A stretch of 5,170 nt of DNA from Pseudomonadota bacterium (lineage in GTDB: Bacteria; Pseudomonadota; Alphaproteobacteria; Rhizobiales; Xanthobacteraceae): the NCBI GenBank assembly GCA_023417665.1, contig JAEZFA010000060.1:1-5170 (forward strand). Direction: 5' to 3'. Position numbers and translations under genes: made by a program. Under the pieces are notes generated by a model. The model saw only the letters and a program-made list of their open reading frames with translations. It was not told the origin of the DNA and did not search any database. Shown here in pieces: positions 1 to 5,170 of the stretch (position 1 is its first letter; every line of letters starts with the position of its first letter).

Positions 1-1
1 G

Positions 2-907
2 GTCAGTCTTGTCGATGTGGTCGAGCCGGCTGCGCCAAAGAATACGCCCTTCAAGATCACGAAGCGGACCGGCGATCTGTCGCTTCCCGGCGAGGCCTCG
101 GCTGCAGTCGCAGACAGTCCGGAATATGTCTTTCATCTGGCCGGGGTGGTTTCGGGTGAGGCCGAAACCGATTTCGACAAAGGCTATCGTGTCAATGTCG
201 ATGGCACGCGCTACCTGTTCGAAGGCATCCGGCAGCGCGGGCACAAGCCGCGGGTCGTCTTTACCAGTTCGGCCGCCGTCTATGGCGGGCCGTTTGACGG
301 TCCGGTTCGGGACGACTTTCATCTGACGCCGCACAGCTCTTATGGCGTTGCCAAGGCGATCGGCGAGCAGTTGCTTGCCGATTATTCGCGCCGCGGATTC
401 TTCGACGGCATTGGTATCCGGTTGCCGGCGATCACGGTGCGGCCCGGCAAACCCAACAAGGCCGCTTCCGGCTTTTTCTCGAGCGTCATCCGCGAGCCGC
501 TTGCGGGTGAGAACGCGATGCTACCGGTCCCCGAGGATACGCTGCATTCGCATGCGAGCCCGCGCGCGGCGATCGGCTATCTCCTGCATGCTGCGACACT
601 CGATTTGTCGAAGCTCGAGCAGCGGCCGAACCTGATGATGCCTGCGGTGGCCTGCACGATTGCCGAGCAGATCGAAGCGCTGCGCAAGGTTGGCGGGGAG
701 GCGGCGGTTTCACGCATTCAGCGCGTTCGCGATACGCTGATTGAGCGGATTGTTGCGGGCTGGCCGCATGCGTTCGAGGCGGATCGCGCGCTTGCGCTCG
801 GCTTCGTGCCGGACCGGGATTTCGACGAAATCGTCGCCATTCACGTGGAGGACGAACTCGACGGCAATTCCCCGGCAAAATTGCAGGATCGTCCCTTGCA
901 AAATTGA
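2..907 (+). CDS. denD: DenD-like NAD-dependent dehydrogenase (extended SDR), 5'-truncated by window edge
   Basis: This is the C-terminal 301 residues of an extended short-chain dehydrogenase. The frame is open to the left edge, so the true start and the Gly-rich GxxGxxG nucleotide-binding loop lie upstream; the in-frame GTG at 17 is not the real start. The fragment opens with a beta strand ending in Asp (SLVDVVEP), which fits NAD rather than NADP use. Then come HLAG (fragment residues 45-48), TSSAAVYGG with the catalytic Ser at about 89-90, and the Tyr114-x3-Lys118 pair in SSYGVAKA. The stretch HLAGVVSGEAETDFDKGYRVN and the C-terminal pattern GWPHAFEADRALALGF, then DFDEI, match what I recall of D-erythronate dehydrogenases (DenD). 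In that pathway DenD oxidises D-erythronate to 2-keto-D-erythronate in the cytosol, and isomerase, kinase and decarboxylase steps follow. None of those partners is in the window, so substrate is inferred from family resemblance only; another sugar-acid or nucleotide-sugar SDR remains possible. Confidence 0.8.
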   Translation, partial: VSLVDVVEPAAPKNTPFKITKRTGDLSLPGEASAAVADSPEYVFHLAGVVSGEAETDFDKGYRVNVDGTRYLFEGIRQRGHKPRVVFTSSAAVYGGPFDGPVRDDFHLTPHSSYGVAKAIGEQLLADYSRRGFFDGIGIRLPAITVRPGKPNKAASGFFSSVIREPLAGENAMLPVPEDTLHSHASPRAAIGYLLHAATLDLSKLEQRPNLMMPAVACTIAEQIEALRKVGGEAAVSRIQRVRDTLIERIVAGWPHAFEADRALALGFVPDRDFDEIVAIHVEDELDGNSPAKLQDRPLQN

Positions 908-911
908 GGGG

Positions 912-941
912 TTGACCCGCGCGACACGCTGGCCGACTAGT
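912..941 (+). promoter_or_regulatory. Putative sigma-70 promoter for map-radC
   Basis: TTGACC at 912-917 matches the -35 consensus TTGAC. A -10-like GACTAG/ACTAGT lies at 935-941, giving a spacer of 17-18 bases. The -10 is a weak match to TATAAT, but alphaproteobacterial promoters are often like this, with the -35 carrying most of the signal. It lies in the 83-base gap after the denD-like stop. The predicted transcription start near 948 would leave a leader of about 40 bases before the map ATG. This is pattern matching only. Confidence 0.45.
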
Positions 942-980
942 TTCTTGCGCCCGCCGCTTTCTTGCCTACATTGGGTTGCC

Positions 981-984
981 AGAG
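981..984 (+). promoter_or_regulatory. Weak ribosome binding site supporting the ATG start of map
   Basis: AGAG lies 6 bases before the ATG at 991. The alternative in-frame TTG at 976 has no purine-rich stretch at a useful distance, so the ATG is the better start. The match to the Shine-Dalgarno core is short. Confidence 0.35.
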
Positions 985-990
985 ATACGC

Positions 991-1821
991 ATGACTTATG
1001 TAGACGCCGCCACTGCGCCCTTGCGCAAAACCGGACAGATTCGCCTTCATAGCGAGGCGGATTTCGAAGGCATGCGCCGCGCTGGCCGCACCGTTGCAGA
1101 GGCGCTGGACATGCTGGTCACGCATGTGCAGCCCGGTGTGTCGACGGAACGCCTCGACGATCTCATCTTCGAGTTCGCGGGGGATCATGGGGCGCTGCCG
1201 GCGACCATGATGTATCGCGGATACCGGAAAGCAACCTGCATCTCGATCAATCACGTCGTCTGCCACGGCATTCCCAACGAGAAGCCGCTGCGCGAAGGCG
1301 ATATCGTCAATATCGACGTCACGGTCATCGTCGATGGCTGGCATGGCGATTCCAGCCGCATGTATTGCGTCGGCGAGGTGCCGCGCCGCGCCGAGCGGCT
1401 GATCGATGTCACCTATGAAGCCATGATGAAAGGCATCTCTGTAATTCGTCCTGGTGCCACGACCGGCGACATCGGTGCCGCAATTCAGGCGGTGGTCGAA
1501 CCCAACCACATGAGCGTCGTGCGCGATTTCTGCGGTCATGGCCTGGGGCGCCTGTTCCACGACGAGCCGAATATCGTGCATGTCGGCACGCCGGGCGAAG
1601 GCGTGGTGTTGCGGCCCGGCATGTTTTTCACGGTCGAGCCGATGATCAATCTCGGCCGGCCGCATGTAAAAGTGCTGTCCGATGGCTGGACAGCCGTGAC
1701 CCGTGACCGCTCGCTGTCCGCGCAATTCGAGCATGCGGTTGGTGTCACCGAAACCGGCGTCGAGATTTTTACACTCTCGCCCAAGGGCTTTCACAAGCCT
1801 CCCTATATCCAGGCGGCGTGA
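991..1821 (+). CDS. map: Type I methionine aminopeptidase
   Basis: This cytosolic metalloenzyme removes the initiator methionine from nascent proteins whose second residue is small. The 276-residue product has the pita-bread fold signature without an N-terminal zinc finger, as in bacterial type Ia enzymes. The substrate-pocket His is His92 in VVCHGIP. All five expected metal ligands are present: Asp109 (VNIDVT), Asp120 (WHGDSS), His183 (FCGHGLG), Glu216 (TVEPM) and Glu247 (QFEHAV). His190 (LFHDEP) is the second conserved active-site His. Ligand spacings (11, 7 and 31 residues) equal those of the E. coli enzyme. I chose ATG 991 over the in-frame TTG at 976 because AGAG lies 6 bases upstream and the protein then begins MTYVD, typical of alphaproteobacterial homologues as I recall them. 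A likely promoter lies at 912-941. radC begins 6 bases after its stop, so the two are probably cotranscribed. The protein looks complete and functional. Confidence 0.96.
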   Translation: MTYVDAATAPLRKTGQIRLHSEADFEGMRRAGRTVAEALDMLVTHVQPGVSTERLDDLIFEFAGDHGALPATMMYRGYRKATCISINHVVCHGIPNEKPLREGDIVNIDVTVIVDGWHGDSSRMYCVGEVPRRAERLIDVTYEAMMKGISVIRPGATTGDIGAAIQAVVEPNHMSVVRDFCGHGLGRLFHDEPNIVHVGTPGEGVVLRPGMFFTVEPMINLGRPHVKVLSDGWTAVTRDRSLSAQFEHAVGVTETGVEIFTLSPKGFHKPPYIQAA

Positions 1822-1827
1822 TTTCGC

Positions 1828-2535
1828 ATGGCCAAGGCGCGCGGTTCCGGATTCAAGGAAGCGCCGCATTACCACGGCCATCGTGAAAGACTTCGTTCGC
1901 GCTTTCGCGAATCCGGGCCTGCGGCGCTCGCGGACTACGAACTCCTCGAGCTTGTCCTGTTCCGTGCGGTCCCGCAGCGGGACGTAAAGCCGCTTGCGAA
2001 AGAGCTGATCGAGCAATTCGGTTCTTTTGCCGAAGTGATCTCCGCGCCGCCGTCGCGCCTCAGGGAAATCGACGGCGTGGGGGATGCTATCGTCACCGAA
2101 CTCAAGGTCGTCGAAGCCGCCGCGCAACATCTCGCCAAGGGCAGGATCAAAAGTAAAAAGGTGCTGTCGTCCTGGTCGGCGGTTATCGAGTACTGCCGGA
2201 CCTCGATGGCTTTTGCCGACAAGGAACAGTTCCGGATTCTCTTTCTCGACAAGCGCAACCAGCTGATCGCCGACGAAGTGCAGCAGAAGGGTACGGTCGA
2301 CCATACGCCGGTTTATCCGCGCGAGGTCGTCAAACGCGCGCTGGAGCTATCCGCGACCGCGATCGTGCTCGTGCACAATCACCCTTCCGGCGATCCGACG
2401 CCGTCGCGTGCAGACATCCAGATGACAAAAACGATCATCGACGTGGCAAGGCCACTCGGGATCGAAGTTCACGATCACATCATCGTCGGCAAGGACGGGC
2501 ACGCGAGCCTCAAGGGATTGCGTTTGATCTCGTAA
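1828..2535 (+). CDS. radC: RadC family JAMM-domain protein (JAB/MPN+)
   Basis: The 235-residue product is a full-length RadC/YeeS-type protein. The N-terminal part (about 15-65) has the family block HRERLRSRF and DYELLELVLF. A helix-hairpin-helix segment at about 68-100 (LREIDGVGDAIVTEL) suggests DNA contact. The C-terminal JAMM domain (about 112-235) carries the full metal site: Glu150 in ADEVQQKGT, then HNHPSGDPTPSRAD with His183, His185, Ser193 and Asp196. The closing block HDHIIVG at 215-221 is also typical. The family was named for radiation sensitivity in E. coli, but that role was later questioned. The intact JAMM site predicts a zinc-dependent hydrolase of unknown substrate. The ATG lies 6 bases after the map stop with only a poor ribosome site (AGGCGG at 1811-1816, 11 bases before the start), so translation may depend on ribosomes finishing map. 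Its stop is 21 bases from the stop of the convergent gene, with no visible terminator between. Confidence 0.93.
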   Translation: MAKARGSGFKEAPHYHGHRERLRSRFRESGPAALADYELLELVLFRAVPQRDVKPLAKELIEQFGSFAEVISAPPSRLREIDGVGDAIVTELKVVEAAAQHLAKGRIKSKKVLSSWSAVIEYCRTSMAFADKEQFRILFLDKRNQLIADEVQQKGTVDHTPVYPREVVKRALELSATAIVLVHNHPSGDPTPSRADIQMTKTIIDVARPLGIEVHDHIIVGKDGHASLKGLRLIS

Positions 2536-2556
2536 GCCGGAACGGATTGGCGTCAG

Positions 2557-3264
2557 CTAGCGCATCATCAGGAGAGGGCGCGGCCGCGGCTGGAACTGGT
2601 CCGGCAGACGCGACCAGACTCCTTCCTCATTGCGGCCAAGCCGGATCAGGCTGTTGGTCTTCGAGAATAATAGAATGTCACCGCTGGAAAGCTGCCAGCT
2701 CACCGGGCCGAAACCCGTGATGGCACCGTCGCATCCCGGCAGGGTGCGCAGGGCAAATCGGTTTTCCCCCGCCGGCTCGTTGGTGAGCGTGATCGTGCAG
2801 ATCGTCGCGCCGCCAGGACGCGAAAGCGACCAGTTGCCGATGAGGTCGGAAACCTGCGTCTCCGACGTATCGGCAATACGCATATTGGTCAGGAAATAGA
2901 CGCCGTCGTTATCGCGGATTGCTTCGTAAACGCCGCCCACACCTTCCGAAAACTCGGTCACGACGACGCCTTTGGCATCGATGAAATTGATGCCGCCGGC
3001 GGGCGCCGGCATCCAGGCTACGACATCGGCAAGATGCGCGAAGGTCGTCCGGCAGGCGCTGCGGTCGAAGTTCATGGCGAAGCCTGGCGTCGCTGTCCGC
3101 GCCTCGAGCGTGATCGGGCAGCGGCGTTCGCCAAGCGCGTCCGTGAGCTGATAGTTTGACGCGAGCGCCCTCGCTGCCGCGTTGTCCTGTGTCTGCGCCT
3201 CCGCACATGCGGTCGCTGCGAGCAGCATCAAAACGGTGGCGGCGAGGCGGGCCTTGCGGCTCAT
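2557..3264 (-). CDS. Exported AprI/Inh (Omp19-like) family putative protease inhibitor with two repeats
   Basis: The 235-residue product starts with a signal sequence: basic n-region (MSRKAR), hydrophobic stretch 7-19, then ATACAEAQ. Cys20 could be a lipidation site with a weak lipobox (Ala at -3), as in Brucella Omp19. Cleavage by signal peptidase I after Ala23 (AEA) is the alternative. Two Inh-like repeats follow. Repeat 1 (about 32-125) has Cys49-x-Ile-Thr-Leu, FAM 62-64, Cys71, Trp84 and GVY 111-113. Repeat 2 (about 138-220) opens with GNWSL and has Cys156-x-Ile-Thr-Leu, FAL 170-172, Cys178, Trp190 and GVW 215-217. Both cysteine pairs are 22 apart, suggesting one disulfide per repeat. The tail 222-235 is rich in Pro and Arg. 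Characterised Inh/AprI proteins are single-domain periplasmic inhibitors of serralysin-type metalloproteases; no protease gene lies here, so the target is unknown. The start overlaps the upstream dehydrogenase stop as ATGA, implying translational coupling. The family call rests on motif spacing and is fairly but not fully secure. Confidence 0.75.
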   Translation of the reverse strand: MSRKARLAATVLMLLAATACAEAQTQDNAAARALASNYQLTDALGERRCPITLEARTATPGFAMNFDRSACRTTFAHLADVVAWMPAPAGGINFIDAKGVVVTEFSEGVGGVYEAIRDNDGVYFLTNMRIADTSETQVSDLIGNWSLSRPGGATICTITLTNEPAGENRFALRTLPGCDGAITGFGPVSWQLSSGDILLFSKTNSLIRLGRNEEGVWSRLPDQFQPRPRPLLMMR

Positions 3265-4229
3265 TTCTTTTTCGGCGGCCAGGGCGTCTCGGCGACCGGC
3301 GTGAGCGGCGGCTTGCCGTTCGCCCAGGCAACGAGATTGTCGACCACAAGCTGCCCCATCAGGTTGCGGCAGTGGACGGAAGCCGAGCCGACATGCGGCA
3401 ACAACACGACATGCTCCATGTCGATCAGTGCCTGCGGTACTTTCGGCTCTTCCTCGAACACGTCGAGGCCGGCGGAAAGAATGGTTTTGTTGCGCAGCGC
3501 TTCGATCAGCGCCTGCTCGTCGATTACCGAACCACGCGCGACATTGATGACGATGCCATTGCTGCCGAGTGCTTCAAGGACATCCTTGTTGATGAGATGC
3601 TTCGTCGCCGCGCCACCCGGCGTGATGACGATAAGGACGTCGACATCGCGCGCCATCGCTTTCAGGTCGGGATAATGCTTGTAGGCAACGCCGTCCGCCT
3701 TGTTGCGCGCATGGTAGACGACCGGCGTATTGAAAGCCTCAAGACGCTTCGCGATCGCCTTGCCGATGCGGCCCATGCCAACGACGCCGACCGTGCGGTC
3801 CTGCAGGGTTACGGTGAGCGGAAAGGGCTTTTGCAGCCATTTGCCTTCACGGAGATAGCGGTCCGCCTGCGGGAACTGGCGGATGGTCGCGAGCAGAAGA
3901 CCGATGGCGGTGTCGGCTACTTCCTCGTTCAGCACGTCCGGTGTGTTGGTGACGACGATGCCGTGTTCGCCGGCCCATTTTGCATCGACCGAATCATAGC
4001 CGACGCCGAAGGAGCCGATGATTTCGAGCTGCGGAAGCTTCTGCATCATTGCGGCATCGACTTTCGTCCCCGGCGTCGCGCCAAGCGCACGGACCGACGG
4101 GCCGAATTCGGCGAGCAGTTTTTCCTTGTCTGCCGCCTTGTAGAGGCGCTCGACGGCAAAGTGCCGTTCGAGCTGTTCCTCGATCATCGGCATCATGGGG
4201 CTGGCGATCAGAAGCGCGGGTTTGGTCAT
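3261..4229 (-). CDS. D-isomer-specific 2-hydroxyacid dehydrogenase (glyoxylate/hydroxypyruvate reductase-like)
   Basis: The 322-residue product is a full-length cytosolic NAD(P)-dependent dehydrogenase of the D-2-hydroxyacid family. It would interconvert a 2-keto acid and its D-2-hydroxy acid. The split substrate domain covers about 1-100 and 290-322, with the FGVGYDSVD block at 74-82. The Rossmann domain in between carries GMGRIG at 151-156. The catalytic triad is visible: Arg232 (NVARGSVIDE), Glu261 (DVFEEEP) and His279 (LLPHVGSAS). The end of the second beta strand reads YHARNK (172-177); the Arg there may favour NADPH, as in glyoxylate/hydroxypyruvate reductases, so that is the best guess. 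The exact substrate cannot be read from sequence. The last codons overlap the start of the Inh-like gene by 4 bases. Upstream, an 89-base gap separates it from the same-strand transporter; I see no strong promoter, terminator or Shine-Dalgarno in that gap, so cotranscription with the transporter is possible. The C-terminal tail ends in PWPPKKK. Confidence 0.92.
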   Translation of the reverse strand: MTKPALLIASPMMPMIEEQLERHFAVERLYKAADKEKLLAEFGPSVRALGATPGTKVDAAMMQKLPQLEIIGSFGVGYDSVDAKWAGEHGIVVTNTPDVLNEEVADTAIGLLLATIRQFPQADRYLREGKWLQKPFPLTVTLQDRTVGVVGMGRIGKAIAKRLEAFNTPVVYHARNKADGVAYKHYPDLKAMARDVDVLIVITPGGAATKHLINKDVLEALGSNGIVINVARGSVIDEQALIEALRNKTILSAGLDVFEEEPKVPQALIDMEHVVLLPHVGSASVHCRNLMGQLVVDNLVAWANGKPPLTPVAETPWPPKKK

Positions 4230-4318
4230 GGTGGCGTATTGTTCCGTTTCTGCTTTTCTTGTGCGGGCTGCCGCCCACCTTTACTGCGCTTATCGTAGCA
4301 GAATTTTTCCGCCCGGCG

Positions 4319-5170
4319 CTATTTCTCGATATTCGCTTCGAGCGAGGCTTCTGCCTTCATCCTGCGTTCGCGATAGAGCAGATAAAGGCCGGATGCGATG
4401 ACGATCAGCGCGCCAATGATTGTCCAGACGTGCGGCAGGTGCCCAAAGACGGCAAAGCTGGTCGCCGAAACCCAGATGATCTGAAAATAGATGAAGGGGG
4501 CGAGCACGCCAGCCGGCGCATAGCGATGCGCGATAATCAGGAAGGTGTGCCCGATCAGGCCGAACAGTCCGACGGCGACCATGCCGGTGATGACCAACGG
4601 CTCGGTCGGCGTCTGCCAGACCCACGGCAGCGGGATGGTCGCGGCCAGCACGCCTACCAGCGCGGAATAAGTGATCGTGGTTTGCGTCGAATCATACGGC
4701 GCGAGCGCGCGGGTCGAAATATTGTAGAGCGCGTAACAGCAAGCGCCCGCGAGCGACAGGAAGGCCGTGGGGTGCAGGGCGCCGGTACCGGGCCGGATCA
4801 CCACGAGTGCACCGGCGAAGCCGACGAGAATCGCAATCCAGCGCCGCCAGCCGATCCATTCGCCGAGGATCGGGCCGGCAAACAGGGCGATGAAAAACGG
4901 TGTCGTGAACATGATCGCGGTCGTTTCATCGAGCTGCAGAAAATTCAGCGAGATGAAATTGATCGCGGTGGAAAGAAACAGCAATGCCGAGCGTCCGAGC
5001 TGAAGCCAGGGCCGCTGCGTGGTGAAGAGGTTCTTCACGGTCCAGGGATTCACGAAGAGAAAGCCGATCACGAAGTGGCTTGCATAGCGCGCCCAGACTA
5101 CCTGCAACGTCGGCAGGTAGCCGGTTAGCCATTTCGCGGTTGTGTCGAGGAGCGCAAAACAGAACAGCGC
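4319..5170 (-). CDS. EamA/DMT superfamily transporter, 5'-truncated by window edge
   Basis: This is a 10-TM-type inner-membrane permease of the drug/metabolite transporter superfamily, made of two EamA halves. The frame stays open to the right edge, giving 283 residues. The in-frame TTG at 5107 is not the start: the 21 residues before it (ALFCFALLDTTAKWL and onward) are a typical EamA first helix. The true start therefore lies a short distance beyond the window. Helices in fragment numbering are about 1-16, 27-40, 60-79, 84-103, 109-126, 134-153, 164-183, 191-213, 221-243 and 247-266. A charged tail (RERRMKAEASLEANIEK) follows and should be cytoplasmic. Members export or import amino acids, nucleotides or other small metabolites. 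Substrate cannot be predicted, and the neighbouring dehydrogenase is only a weak hint towards organic or hydroxy acids. Confidence 0.9.
   Translation of the reverse strand, partial: ALFCFALLDTTAKWLTGYLPTLQVVWARYASHFVIGFLFVNPWTVKNLFTTQRPWLQLGRSALLFLSTAINFISLNFLQLDETTAIMFTTPFFIALFAGPILGEWIGWRRWIAILVGFAGALVVIRPGTGALHPTAFLSLAGACCYALYNISTRALAPYDSTQTTITYSALVGVLAATIPLPWVWQTPTEPLVITGMVAVGLFGLIGHTFLIIAHRYAPAGVLAPFIYFQIIWVSATSFAVFGHLPHVWTIIGALIVIASGLYLLYRERRMKAEASLEANIEK

Noticed and set aside
875..906. Direct repeat GCAAAATTG at 875-883 and 898-906, across the end of the denD-like gene
   Set aside because: Only 9 bases, two copies, and partly coding. No further copies were seen and there is no link to a mobile element.
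892..911. Possible hairpin CCCTT/GAGGG around the denD-like stop codon
   Set aside because: The stem is about 5-6 pairs with wobbles and an 8-base loop, and no T-tract follows, so it is too weak to call a terminator.
976..990. TTG at 976 as the start of map
   Set aside because: The ATG at 991 has an AGAG at suitable distance and gives the usual N-terminus; the TTG has no ribosome site.
937..2304. Minus-strand open frame of 455 codons, the longest in the window
   Set aside because: It lies opposite map and radC, whose metal ligands and family motifs are intact. The frame is the codon-aligned antisense shadow, and its translation shows no recognisable domain.
4259..4280. Short GC-rich hairpin in the gap before the dehydrogenase gene (GCGGGC with GCCCAC on the plus strand)
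   Set aside because: About 6 pairs including a wobble. On the transcribed minus strand no T-tract follows, so it does not look like the transporter gene's terminator.
5105..5107. TTG at 5107 as the start of the EamA transporter
   Set aside because: The same frame continues without a stop to 5170 and encodes a typical first transmembrane helix.
3156..5128. Plus-strand open frames of 380 and 359 codons
   Set aside because: Both are antisense shadows of the 2-hydroxyacid dehydrogenase and the EamA transporter. Their translations are low-complexity and rich in Arg, Asp and Gly, with no family motif.

Overview
The window is GC-rich, densely coding bacterial chromosome with five protein genes and only short gaps. 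Gene content, protein wording and the map-radC pair fit an alphaproteobacterium, most likely of the Hyphomicrobiales (Rhizobiales). The Inh/Omp19-type envelope protein and a TTGACC-type promoter also fit that group. Genus or species cannot be told from the window. I see no rRNA, tRNA, insertion sequence, phage gene, CRISPR array or attachment site.

Layout. Positions 2-907 (+) hold the 3' part of an extended-SDR NAD-dependent dehydrogenase resembling DenD (D-erythronate dehydrogenase); its N-terminus lies outside the window. After an 83-base gap with a plausible sigma-70 promoter come two tightly packed plus-strand genes: map, type I methionine aminopeptidase (991-1821), and radC, a HhH plus JAMM/MPN(+) protein (1828-2535). 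They are 6 bases apart and probably form one transcription unit. radC converges, 21 bases away, on a minus-strand group. Read in its own direction that group is: an EamA/DMT-family transporter cut by the right edge (5170-4319), an 89-base gap, a D-isomer-specific 2-hydroxyacid dehydrogenase (4229-3261), and an exported two-repeat AprI/Inh (Omp19-like) putative protease inhibitor (3264-2557). The last two overlap by 4 bases (ATGA) and are probably translationally coupled.

How the genes relate. map-radC is a housekeeping pair: N-terminal Met removal next to a conserved JAMM protein of unsettled function. The DenD-like enzyme and the 2-hydroxyacid dehydrogenase both act on hydroxy acids, but they lie on opposite strands with housekeeping genes between them, so a shared pathway is only speculation. 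The most noteworthy item is the exported protein with two Inh-like repeats, each with a cysteine pair spaced exactly 22 residues, coupled to a cytosolic dehydrogenase. I found no convincing multi-gene novel system; the region looks like ordinary core chromosome.
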